Source: Saprospiraceae bacterium
Lineage (GTDB): Bacteria; Bacteroidota; Bacteroidia; Chitinophagales; Saprospiraceae
Assembly (NCBI GenBank): GCA_020629715.1
Contig: JAHDCU010000003.1
Span: 248,879 to 312,878 of the forward strand
DNA: 64,000 nt
Direction of reading: 5' to 3'
In this document: piece after piece, positions 17,312 to 26,065 of the stretch
Numbering within the stretch: position 1 is the stretch's first letter
Layout: every line of letters starts with the position of its first letter
Notes under the pieces: generated by a model
The model's input: the letters and a program-made list of their open reading frames with translations, nothing else
Told to the model about the DNA's origin: nothing
The model's database searches: none
Program-made: the position numbers and the translations under genes

Positions 17312-17770
17312 AATTATAATCCCATGAACATATTTCTTAAAGGCTCTCAGAGCGATAACCACTTCGCTCACCTTTAAATTATTTTAAACTCAATTTCAAT
17401 TGGCATTTTATGTGATAAGGATATTGAGGATTTTCTAAATGATACTTGTTAATAGAAAGTCGCTTTTTGAGTTAGGGTCGAAAAGCAACTTTCCTTTAAC
17501 AAGATTTATAATCCCATGAACATATCCTTATTGATGTGAGACTTTCTCAATCTCTCGCTATATCGCTTCTGATATAACTTCATAATACAAGTATCGAAAT
17601 AAATTTCTCCTTGAACAAGGACAAAAACATGTGCAAATCATATATTTTTATTTTTAATATGATTTAACTAAAATCATAAGCGTATAAATATCAATGCTTT
17701 ATGTGAAACAAAAATAATTTATATCTGATTAAATAGCATTCAACTTAGCTAAAAATCAAAAATAAACGGT
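17312..17770. repeat. Gene-free 460 bp with a direct repeat and a large stem-loop
   Basis: No convincing gene lies between the two convergent operons. A 19-bp exact direct repeat (TATAATCCCATGAACATAT) occurs at 17315-17333 and 17507-17525. Between the copies, 17445-17503 folds as a long stem: CTTGTTA / TAACAAG outside, GAAAGT / ACTTTC and GCTTTT / AAAAGC inside, with only small internal loops. The rest is AT-rich. It may be a small RNA or the remains of a non-autonomous repeat. Confidence 0.45.
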
Positions 17771-18856
17771 CTAGAAAGGGTCTTGATAAAGTGGATTTTC
17801 TTGTAAATCTGGGTCAGTAAGTGTTTTTAGAAATGCTATTATAGCAATTTTGTGCTCTTCTTGGAGACCATTTGTGGCGATCGCTGATATGAGTGGATCT
17901 TTATTGGGGCTAGGTTTACCACCAGAAAAGTAATGATCTATCACCTCTTCAAGGGTTTCGAATCGTCCATCATGCATATATGGTGCTGTCAATTCAATAT
18001 TTCGTAATGAGGGTGCTCTAAACTTACCATTATCAAAAGGTACTCCCGTTACGGAACCACGTCCATTATCAGAGAAATCTTCTAAGGTAGCAGCTTCTTG
18101 AATACCATTATTAGAAAATTCATCAGCTCCAAACAAAGGTATGGCATGACAATGGCTACATTCTGCGTCTGGTACAAATGGATCATCATCCGTAAATGCC
18201 GACCAACCTAAAAATTCTTCAGGTGTAAAAAGATCCTGATTACGCATCACCCTATCAAACTTTGAATTTCCAGAGCTTACTATAGCCCTTTCATACTGTG
18301 CTATGGCTTTGGCAGCATCTTCTTTAGTGATATTATTCTTATCCTTGATATTGAATGCCTTTCTAAACATCTCTGGATACGCCTCATCGTTTCTAATCAT
18401 ATCCAGCGCATTAGTCCATGTATTATGCATCTCTATGGGATCTTCGATGGGTAGAAGCGCTTGTACCTCAAGTGAATTGACCCTACCATCCCAGAATAAC
18501 TCTTGAGTATACCCTATATCTATCAAACTCATAGATGATCGCGGACCAGCAATGCCGTCTATGCCTACTGAGAATCTCTTACCATCCGTAAAACCCTTGC
18601 TCGTCAAGTGACAAGAGGCACATGACATCGTATTATCAGCAGATAGCCTCTTATCGAAAAATAGTCGATGCCCTAGGTCTACACCCTCCTGAGTCATAGG
18701 ATTATCTTCTGGTATAGGCATGACTGCATAGTCATCGGGTATGTTTAATGTGAAAGGAGTTGCAATATAATCCTCTATCTCAGGTTGCTCATCTTCGCAT
18801 GAAATGAATACCAGTATCAAAAACAAGAATAGATATGAAGACTTTTTAAGGGTCAT
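17771..18856 (-). CDS. Di-heme cytochrome c peroxidase (MauG/MbnH group), lipoprotein
   Basis: A 361-residue periplasmic enzyme with a lipoprotein signal (LFLFLILVFISC, Cys near 20). Two CxxCH heme c sites are seen: CASCH (near residue 80) and CSHCH (near 236). FDKRLS, the EDP stretch after the first heme and PYMHDGRFETLEEVIDHY are hallmarks of the bacterial peroxidase/MauG superfamily. The gene follows an MbnP-like gene by 29 bp. In methanotrophs a peroxidase of this group (MbnH) modifies a tryptophan of MbnP to make a copper site, so this pair may act alike. A plain hydrogen-peroxide detoxifying role is the alternative. Confidence 0.88.
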   Translation of the reverse strand: MTLKKSSYLFLFLILVFISCEDEQPEIEDYIATPFTLNIPDDYAVMPIPEDNPMTQEGVDLGHRLFFDKRLSADNTMSCASCHLTSKGFTDGKRFSVGIDGIAGPRSSMSLIDIGYTQELFWDGRVNSLEVQALLPIEDPIEMHNTWTNALDMIRNDEAYPEMFRKAFNIKDKNNITKEDAAKAIAQYERAIVSSGNSKFDRVMRNQDLFTPEEFLGWSAFTDDDPFVPDAECSHCHAIPLFGADEFSNNGIQEAATLEDFSDNGRGSVTGVPFDNGKFRAPSLRNIELTAPYMHDGRFETLEEVIDHYFSGGKPSPNKDPLISAIATNGLQEEHKIAIIAFLKTLTDPDLQENPLYQDPF

Positions 18857-18885
18857 GCAATAAAGTTACATCGAATGAACTAGTA

Positions 18886-19695
18886 CTACTGAAACGCTTG
18901 AGGACAATTATTGATTATTTGTTCTCTAATTATTTCTCGTGACATTGTAAAATCAATAAGACCAAACAATTTTTTGTAATCAACTGACCTAATAACGGTA
19001 ATATTTTCGCCACGAATAAATGTGGTATCTAAGATAGAACTGACCTTAAATGACAACTCGTTATCCAATATATCAAATGTATCCAGTGAAAGACTATCAT
19101 CTGCATTGGTTTGTATCAATATTCGCAACTGAGCATACCTCTGTAGAGCATCAATATACATGGTATCGGCATCACTAACTAAACTATAATCATCAGGCAA
19201 CTCATCTCTTGATGCATCAAAGTAAACTTCACTCATCCCAAAATTAAAGTATAAAGAATCATAGCTTATAAAGTTATCAAAAGTACCTACCGTGTTGCTA
19301 GGTCTATTTGGTGAAACAAATAGTAGGTCATCGACAATAGTGAATGAATCTTGATCAATAAATGAGAGTGTAACGGAGTCTTGAACCCTGTAAGACTTCA
19401 TATCGGCACCTATCAACTCAATATCATCGATAAAGTATTGTAGATTTTTAACTAAAAATCGCTGCTCTAGGTCATTGACTAAGGTATCATTAAATGCAAA
19501 AGATACCGTATCGTAGTTAGACTCCAATCGTAAAGTCAATGTCGTGGCCGTACAACAGCTTTCACAGGCTTCATCAGCTGAAACATCATAATTGCTCGCA
19601 TTGGGATCAAGACAGCCGCTATTAGGACTATAGCAGCTATAAACCATTAAACAAATCGTTATGAGTAATATGATATTGACATTAATCTTGTACAT
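18886..19695 (-). CDS. MbnP-like lipoprotein
   Basis: A 269-residue secreted lipoprotein (signal IILLITICLMVYSC, Cys near 21) with a short Cys-rich start (GCLDPNASNYD, then ACESCC) of a type common in Bacteroidota surface proteins. The body (TLRLESNYDTVSFAFND ... LVKNLQYFIDDIEL) follows the MbnP pattern: a beta-sandwich with a Y/F-[IL]-D/S-N-I-x-L segment. Its partner peroxidase gene is 29 bp downstream. It overlaps the exonuclease gene upstream by 14 bp. Assignment is by segment pattern and by the peroxidase neighbour, so moderate. Confidence 0.6.
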   Translation of the reverse strand: MYKINVNIILLITICLMVYSCYSPNSGCLDPNASNYDVSADEACESCCTATTLTLRLESNYDTVSFAFNDTLVNDLEQRFLVKNLQYFIDDIELIGADMKSYRVQDSVTLSFIDQDSFTIVDDLLFVSPNRPSNTVGTFDNFISYDSLYFNFGMSEVYFDASRDELPDDYSLVSDADTMYIDALQRYAQLRILIQTNADDSLSLDTFDILDNELSFKVSSILDTTFIRGENITVIRSVDYKKLFGLIDFTMSREIIREQIINNCPQAFQ

Positions 19696-20503
19696 GCTCC
19701 TTCATCAGCTTTTTTATGATTTGCTTTACTTGCGATGAAAAATCCTTATCCAATATCCAGTGATAGTATTGCTTATCCTTCTTTAATACATCTACCACTT
19801 TCTGGCCGCTATACTTACCAAAATTGAAAATGATCTCCCGGTTATGATCATACTTTAAACGCTGAGTAACATCGACTGTATTGCTATCATTGGTAAAAGA
19901 TGCTAGTGAGGACATATCATTACGTACAGGAGACTTGGTAATATTGCCATCTCCATCTTCATAATCACGATCTCTATACATCGCTATCTGACCTTTGAGA
20001 ACGTCGATTGTCGCTTCTACATCTATAAGAGCATCATGAGCACCTTCTAATTTTTCATTACAATAGTACTTATAGGCAGCTGATAATGTCCGCGGCTCCA
20101 TTTTATAAAATATGCGCTGTACATCTATGATCCTGCGCTTGCTGATATCAAACTCTTTACCTACTCTGGCAAATTCTTCCATCAGCATGGGTACATCAAA
20201 TCTATTGAGATTGTATCCGGATAGATCTGCAGGACCTATAAAATCAAATAGCTCATCAGCCACTTGCGCAAAAACTGGTTTATTCCTTACCATCTCAGCA
20301 CTGATACCATGCACAGCAAATGCATCAGGAGCAATGGGCATAGCAGGATTGATGAGCAGAACCAACTCTTCCTTAGGAGCTCCTGATTTTGGATATTTAA
20401 TCAGAGCGATCTGTATAATACGGTCACGCAACACATTAAGGCCTGTAGCCTCAATATCAAAGAAAACAAGATCCTGATCTAAATTAAATTGTAAGTCTTT
20501 CAT
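19682..20503 (-). CDS. DEDDh 3'-5' exonuclease (DnaQ-like) with C-terminal domain
   Basis: A 273-residue nuclease. DEDDh residues: D16 and E18 in FFDIEATG, the Asp of NLNRFDVPML (near 100), and HDALIDVEAT with the catalytic His and last Asp (near 158-163). Residues 215-270 (IIFNFGKYSGQKVVDVL ... YYHWILDKDF) form the small domain found after exonuclease X-like and other DnaQ relatives. Too short and too decorated for the replicative epsilon subunit; repair or RNA trimming is likely. It sits between ApbE (2 bp away) and the MbnP-like gene (overlap), so it is simply part of the minus-strand run. Confidence 0.85.
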   Translation of the reverse strand: MKDLQFNLDQDLVFFDIEATGLNVLRDRIIQIALIKYPKSGAPKEELVLLINPAMPIAPDAFAVHGISAEMVRNKPVFAQVADELFDFIGPADLSGYNLNRFDVPMLMEEFARVGKEFDISKRRIIDVQRIFYKMEPRTLSAAYKYYCNEKLEGAHDALIDVEATIDVLKGQIAMYRDRDYEDGDGNITKSPVRNDMSSLASFTNDSNTVDVTQRLKYDHNREIIFNFGKYSGQKVVDVLKKDKQYYHWILDKDFSSQVKQIIKKLMKEHVQD

Positions 20504-20504
20504 C

Positions 20505-21527
20505 TTATTCTTCTTTGATATATGGTTGAAAATTTTCGCTCATAGCGATATCTAAAGTATCACGATTATTATAAAAAAATACTGCCTCTGTATTCGGTAA
20601 TGCATCTATAAATTTAATAGCGTTATCCAATCCCTTGACCATACAGGTGGTAGCATATGCATCCGCTAAAATGCAAGTTTCTGCTATAACAGTTACCGCT
20701 AATAAATTGGATCGCTCAGGATAGCCTGTATGAGGATTGATCGTATGGCTATACTTTTTACCATCTACCTCATAAAAACTCCTATAATTTCCAGAACTAG
20801 CGATAGCTGCATTGCTCAATTGTAATACTTGAACAATATCTCTATAATTGGAATCTTCAGTTGGGTTATTTAGCCCTATAGACCAATCTTCACCTTTTGA
20901 ATTTACACCAGATAGAACTTGCTCACCACCTATATCTACTAAAAAATCACTTATTCCTAAGCCACGTAAATAATCTGCAATGGCATCTACACCTTGCCCT
21001 TTAGCAATCGCATTAAAATCAAATTTAATTCCTGATATGGATCTATCTAGTTTGCAAGCTTGATTGTTACAAGATAAATTAGTCTTTTGAAAGCCTACTT
21101 TATCTAGTAGGATACTCACTTTTGTACTATCAACTTTTGTAATAGGCTTACGTCCAGTGTATCCAAAACCCCAATAATTAGTAAGTACTGCGATCGTAGG
21201 ATCAAAATCACCTTTACTGTTCTCAAATATCATCTTGGATGTCTCAAAGGTCTTTCTAATATGTGATTTTGAGATATTGAATGATGAAAGCTTTTCTTTA
21301 TTTATTTGACTGATGATACTAGAATCAATATAAGTCGATAACTGTAGATTAAACTCTGTAAGCAAAGAATCTATTTCCTGTTTTATTTGAGGCCTAGAAG
21401 TTGGGCACTTTATGACATAGTATGTACCCATGGTACTCCCGTCGATTTGCTGATAAAGTGATACTTTAGAATCTTTGCAGGCAAAAAATGAAATGATTGT
21501 TAAAAAACATAAGCTAAACCTCATCAT
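20505..21527 (-). CDS. apbE: FAD:protein FMN transferase ApbE, lipoprotein
   Basis: A 340-residue enzyme that attaches FMN to a Thr of respiratory flavoproteins such as Nqr or Rnf subunits. The start MMRFSLCFLTIISFFAC is a lipoprotein signal, so ATG 21527 was chosen over an earlier in-frame ATG that would add twelve basic residues. Visible are GSTMGTYY (after the lipobox), FDPTIAVL, the FAD pocket segment (ISGIKFDFNAIAKGQGVDAI), DIGGE and HTINPHTGYPE, all expected for ApbE. It overlaps the TerC-family gene by 14 bp. Its natural flavoprotein substrate is not in the window. Confidence 0.92.
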   Translation of the reverse strand: MMRFSLCFLTIISFFACKDSKVSLYQQIDGSTMGTYYVIKCPTSRPQIKQEIDSLLTEFNLQLSTYIDSSIISQINKEKLSSFNISKSHIRKTFETSKMIFENSKGDFDPTIAVLTNYWGFGYTGRKPITKVDSTKVSILLDKVGFQKTNLSCNNQACKLDRSISGIKFDFNAIAKGQGVDAIADYLRGLGISDFLVDIGGEQVLSGVNSKGEDWSIGLNNPTEDSNYRDIVQVLQLSNAAIASSGNYRSFYEVDGKKYSHTINPHTGYPERSNLLAVTVIAETCILADAYATTCMVKGLDNAIKFIDALPNTEAVFFYNNRDTLDIAMSENFQPYIKEE

Positions 21528-22368
21528 AGACACCTGCTTTTTCCGCCTCCTTTGAAATACCATGTAATTGAATAGGATCTGCTTTCTTACGAAGTTTCAT
21601 ATTAAGCACCTCCACTAGTAAAGAGAACGCTATTGCAAAATAAAGATATCCTTTAGGTACGGCTCCGATTTCACTACCAAATATTGATAAATGAGCTAGA
21701 TGTCCTCCCTCTATAATCAACATAAAACCAATCAAAATTAAAAATGCCAATCCAAGCATTTGTAAAGTCGGATGTCTATTGACAAATCGGCCAACTGGAA
21801 CAGCAAATAGCATCATAATAATCACAGAAAAAACAACAGCGACGATCATAATAAATAAAGCACCAAAAAGCCCATTAGTCATACCCACTGCTGTAAGTAT
21901 TGAATCAAAAGAGAATACAATATTGATAATCGTGATCTGCATTATAGCATTGGAAAAAGTAGATTTTTTTCCTCCAGCTCCAGATCCTTCTTCATGTCCT
22001 TCTAACTTATGATGTATTTCTGAAACACTTTTGTACAATAAGAAAATTCCACCCGCTATAAGGATCAAACTTTGCCCTGAAAATCCACCGTAAATCCAAG
22101 ATCCTTTCTCTCCGATATGAAACCATGCTTCACTCATGGCAATCAATACAGAGATCCCAAACAATAGAACTATTCTCAAAACCATCGCCAAAATCAAGCC
22201 TATGTTCGTTGCTTTCTTTTGTTGTTCTTTAGGTAGTTTACCCGCAGCGATGGATATAAAAATGATATTATCCACCCCTAGTACAATCTCTAAAAAGGTA
22301 AGCGTAAGCAAACTCATCCAAACCTCTGAACTTGCAAAATCTGGGAAGTCAAAAAGCATAAATAGCAT
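21514..22368 (-). CDS. TerC-family membrane protein
   Basis: A 284-residue protein with about seven transmembrane helices. The TerC signature is present: LEIVLGVDNIIFIS near residues 25-40 and the mirror motif INIVFSFDSILTAVGM near 148, each with the acidic residues thought to bind metal in the membrane. The family covers tellurite resistance TerC and manganese exporters (Alx/MeeF). First gene of the minus-strand run with apbE, the exonuclease, the MbnP-like protein and the peroxidase. Metal export is the likely general role; the ion is not evident. Confidence 0.88.
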   Translation of the reverse strand: MLFMLFDFPDFASSEVWMSLLTLTFLEIVLGVDNIIFISIAAGKLPKEQQKKATNIGLILAMVLRIVLLFGISVLIAMSEAWFHIGEKGSWIYGGFSGQSLILIAGGIFLLYKSVSEIHHKLEGHEEGSGAGGKKSTFSNAIMQITIINIVFSFDSILTAVGMTNGLFGALFIMIVAVVFSVIIMMLFAVPVGRFVNRHPTLQMLGLAFLILIGFMLIIEGGHLAHLSIFGSEIGAVPKGYLYFAIAFSLLVEVLNMKLRKKADPIQLHGISKEAEKAGVYDEV

Positions 22369-22729
22369 CTGATCAAAACTTTTTAAGTGTAGAAAATTAA
22401 AAGCTCAAGATACAATTTTGGAAAGGACTACCCTTAATTCATCCGTTTATACATGCATTTATAACGATTTTATTTTAATTGTTAAAACCTCATAATATTT
22501 GTATTAATACTTAATCTGTAGAGCTTCTATTAAGTCAAAGCGGAATAGAGCAATAGATTTTTTTCATACTTCTTGAAATAGCCAATTGATATTCATTGCC
22601 TCAATATTGCCTTAATCAAAATTTCAATAATTATTCCCTTCATCTATTGATAAAAGCTCAATGAATTCTCATATTTTAACAGTAGGTGTATAACTATATA
22701 CACTTTTCTAACTAACTAATCGTGCACAT
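22369..22729 (+). promoter_or_regulatory. Divergent intergenic region with palindrome before glgB
   Basis: About 360 bp of AT-rich sequence with no gene, between the TerC-family gene and the glycogen operon. A perfect inverted repeat GTGTATA-acta-TATACAC lies at 22686-22703, 26 bp before the glgB start, a place where a repressor would block initiation. I found no clear TAnnTTTG -7 element. Confidence 0.45.
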
Positions 22730-24631
22730 ATGGTAATTGCCCATAGTCTATTTTCTGATTTTGATATAGAGCTATTCAAGGCCGGTAAGCACTTTAAACT
22801 TCACGAAAATTTTGGATCTCATCTCACTGAATTACATGGTGAAAAGGGATGCTATTTTTCTGTTTACGCTCCAGGAGCACGATATGTTCAGGTTATCGGT
22901 GATTTCAATTATTGGGATGGTTCAGATCACAACTTATATGTAAGATGGGATTCTTCAGGAATTTGGGAGGGGTTTATTCCAGGACTCCAACAAGGAGATC
23001 TATACAAATACAAAATCTACTCTCATCACGATAATAAGATAAGAGAAAAGGCAGATCCTTATGCTAGACTCTATGAGATCCCACCTAATTCTGCCAGTGT
23101 TATTTGGCAAAATGATAGAAACTGGAACGATACAACTTGGATGAAAAACCGACACCAAGTCAATAAACTCGATTCACCACAATCTGTCTATGAAGTGCAT
23201 CTGGGATCTTGGAAAAAAAAATCACCCAGTGAAAGTCTCGACTATGAAGAACTAGGTACCCAACTCGTAGATTACGTCAAGAAAATGGGCTTTACTCATA
23301 TTGAGTTTCTTCCTGTCATGGAGCACCCATATTTCCCTTCATGGGGATACCAATGTACAGGCTATTTTGCCCCAAGCAGTAGATTTGGAAACCCAGATGA
23401 GTTTAGACTTTTAATTGAAAAACTTCATCAAGCTGATATAGGAGTAATACTAGATTGGGTGCCTGCACATTTTCCCTCTGATGAACATGCCCTAGCAGAT
23501 TTTGATGGCACTCACCTATACGAGCATCCAGATTATGCCAAAGGCTTTCATCCCGATTGGAATAGCTTAATATTTAATTATGAGCGACCAGAGGTGAGAT
23601 CTTTTCTGATTTCAAGCGCTCACTTTTGGTTAGACTACTATCATGCAGATGGTATTCGTGTAGATGCCGTGGCATCCATGATATACCTTGATTACTCCAG
23701 AGAAGAGGGACAATGGACACCCAATGAGTATGGTGGCAATGAATATCTTGCAGCCATCCAGACACTAAAAGATCTAAATACCTCTGTATATCGAGATTTC
23801 CCAGATATACTAATGATTGCGGAAGAATCCACCGCATTTCCAGGTGTTACAAAACCAGTCCACGACGGTGGTCTTGGGTTTGGACTTAAATGGATGATGG
23901 GATGGATGAATGATACGCTTGAATATTTTAAAAGGGATCCTATCCATAGATCCTTTCATCACCATGATATAAGTCGTAGTCTTACATATGCCTTTTCTGA
24001 AAATTACGTTTTGCCCTTTTCGCATGACGAAGTAGTACATGGCAAAAAGTCTATGGTGTATAAGATGCCTGGTGACGAGTGGCAAAAATTTGCAAATTTA
24101 AGACTACTATACACGTACATGTTCACACATCCTGGCCAAAAATTACTTTTCATGGGTTGTGAAATAGGACAGACCAGTGAATGGAAAATCGACCAAGGAG
24201 TAGAATGGCATTTACTCGATTATACTCCGCATCAAGGAACTCAAAGCATCGTAGTTCAGCTCAATAATATTTATAAAAGTGAAAAAGCCCTTTACGGCAC
24301 AAATTATAACAGTGAAGGATTTGAATGGATCGATTGGGGTGATAATACCAATTGTGTATTAAGCTACGTCAGAAAACATCATGGGGCATGGCTGGTCATT
24401 GTGCTCAATATGACTCCGACACCGAGATTAGGATACAGGATTGGTGTTCCAAAATGTAAGGAATACAATCTTATACTCAATAGCGATGATACGGACTACT
24501 GGGGTAGTGGACTTACTGTAAATAAAAAAATCTCAGTGGAGCAAACAAAAAGCCATAACAGACAACAATCAATAGTACTAGACCTGCCACCTTTATCAGG
24601 TATTATATTAAAGCCAAGTAAACATGACTAA
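22730..24631 (+). CDS. glgB: 1,4-alpha-glucan branching enzyme GlgB
   Basis: A 633-residue GH13 enzyme that makes alpha-1,6 branches in glycogen. Residues 30-120 form the CBM48 domain (GDFNYWDG). The barrel has the four GH13 regions: DWVPAHFPSDEH, GIRVDAVASM with nucleophile D312, IAEES with acid/base E365, and FSHDEVVH with D433. The C-terminal beta-domain is complete. There is no long N-terminal CBM extension, as in the shorter GlgB class. First gene of glgB-glgA-glgC-GH31; glgA starts inside its last codons (8-bp overlap). Confidence 0.95.
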   Translation: MVIAHSLFSDFDIELFKAGKHFKLHENFGSHLTELHGEKGCYFSVYAPGARYVQVIGDFNYWDGSDHNLYVRWDSSGIWEGFIPGLQQGDLYKYKIYSHHDNKIREKADPYARLYEIPPNSASVIWQNDRNWNDTTWMKNRHQVNKLDSPQSVYEVHLGSWKKKSPSESLDYEELGTQLVDYVKKMGFTHIEFLPVMEHPYFPSWGYQCTGYFAPSSRFGNPDEFRLLIEKLHQADIGVILDWVPAHFPSDEHALADFDGTHLYEHPDYAKGFHPDWNSLIFNYERPEVRSFLISSAHFWLDYYHADGIRVDAVASMIYLDYSREEGQWTPNEYGGNEYLAAIQTLKDLNTSVYRDFPDILMIAEESTAFPGVTKPVHDGGLGFGLKWMMGWMNDTLEYFKRDPIHRSFHHHDISRSLTYAFSENYVLPFSHDEVVHGKKSMVYKMPGDEWQKFANLRLLYTYMFTHPGQKLLFMGCEIGQTSEWKIDQGVEWHLLDYTPHQGTQSIVVQLNNIYKSEKALYGTNYNSEGFEWIDWGDNTNCVLSYVRKHHGAWLVIVLNMTPTPRLGYRIGVPKCKEYNLILNSDDTDYWGSGLTVNKKISVEQTKSHNRQQSIVLDLPPLSGIILKPSKHD

Positions 24632-26057
24632 AGTATTACATATAAGTACAGAATGCTATCCAGCGGCCAAAGCAGGAGGTATGGGAGATGTAGTTGGTGC
24701 CCTCCCGAAGTATCTAAACGATCAAAATGTCCATACTTCAGTGATCATTCCTAAGTACACAACCGCCTGGATTGAGTCAAAAAAATGGCAAAAAATATAT
24801 GACTCAACCATAGAATTTGGAGATCTAGTGGTAAAATTTAAAATCAAAAAGTTAAAAAAGAGTGATCTTGGTTTTCCATTATTATCCGTAGATATTCCAG
24901 GGTATTTTGATCGATCATCGATCTATCTGGCGCCTAATGGTCATGGCTATGAAGATGAAGCTGAGCGAAATATACTTTTTCAGATAGCAGTCCTAGACTG
25001 GATCTGTGGTGATAAAAAGTCTTTTGATTTATTACATTGCCATGATCATATGACAGGATTGATACCCTTTATGATACAGCATTGCCCAAAGTATAATAGC
25101 ATATCCACGACACCGACCTTCTTTACGATCCACAACGGACAGTATCGCGGTGGCCTTGACTGGGAATATCGACATTACTTACCCAAATATAATCTAGAAC
25201 ATGAAGGTCTTCTAGATTGGGATGGTCTCATGCATTCTCTGGCTACAGCAATCAAATGTGCTTGGCAAGTAAATACCGTTTCTCCAGCCTATATGCAAGA
25301 ACTGAAGCAAGAATTCGGATCATTAACTAGTTTGATCAATCATGAAACAAGAAAATGTACAGGTATATTAAACGGCATAGATCATGAGGTTTGGAATCCA
25401 AAGACTGACCAATATTTAGATATTAAACTTACAGACTCCATAAATACGTTTAAGCAAAAAAACAAGTCTCAACTAGCTGGTGATCATAACTTGTATAAAA
25501 CCAAAATGCTTGTAAGTTTCATAGGAAGACTAGCGTATGAAAAAGGATCAGATCTGATCTCTGAAGCTTTAGACATTGTAATGTCGAAGACCAAGGATAT
25601 AAGTTTTATTTTATTAGGATCTGGCGATGCTACCGTCGCCGATCAATTGACCCTGGCTGATCAGAAATACAAGAAAAACGTACGAAGCATCATCACCTAT
25701 GATGAAGCCTTGGCACATAAAATCTACGCGGCTTCTGACTTTTTGATCATGCCATCAAGATTTGAGCCTTGCGGTCTAAATCAAATGTATGCAATGCGAT
25801 ATGGTACGATACCAGTAGCAAGGTATACGGGTGGACTCAAAGATACAGTACCTGATATCACAGTAGGTGGTAATGGTATTTCTTTTGATCATGCCACAGC
25901 AGGAGAATTGGCCCATGCCATTCTACGAGCTAAAGTTATTTTTGATAAGAAAAAAGAACTTTATAAGCTCAGGTATAAAATATGCGCTTTAAATTTCTCC
26001 TGGGATCATGCCGCCACAAATTATGCTCACCAATACAATCTACTCATCAATAACTAA
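24624..26057 (+). CDS. glgA: Glycogen synthase GlgA
   Basis: A 477-residue GT5 enzyme transferring glucose from ADP-glucose to the growing glucan. The ADP-glucose site KxGG is seen as AAKAGGMGDVVGALP near residue 13, the second-domain motif IGRLAYEKGSD near 296 and the GT-B E-x7-E segment as RFEPCGLNQMYAMRYG near 380. It overlaps glgB by 8 bp (ATGACTAA) and glgC follows after 8 bp, so the three are translated from one mRNA. The nearby ADP-glucose maker GlgC supports ADP- rather than UDP-glucose as donor. Confidence 0.94.
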   Translation: MTKVLHISTECYPAAKAGGMGDVVGALPKYLNDQNVHTSVIIPKYTTAWIESKKWQKIYDSTIEFGDLVVKFKIKKLKKSDLGFPLLSVDIPGYFDRSSIYLAPNGHGYEDEAERNILFQIAVLDWICGDKKSFDLLHCHDHMTGLIPFMIQHCPKYNSISTTPTFFTIHNGQYRGGLDWEYRHYLPKYNLEHEGLLDWDGLMHSLATAIKCAWQVNTVSPAYMQELKQEFGSLTSLINHETRKCTGILNGIDHEVWNPKTDQYLDIKLTDSINTFKQKNKSQLAGDHNLYKTKMLVSFIGRLAYEKGSDLISEALDIVMSKTKDISFILLGSGDATVADQLTLADQKYKKNVRSIITYDEALAHKIYAASDFLIMPSRFEPCGLNQMYAMRYGTIPVARYTGGLKDTVPDITVGGNGISFDHATAGELAHAILRAKVIFDKKKELYKLRYKICALNFSWDHAATNYAHQYNLLINN

Positions 26058-26065
26058 AGGACATT

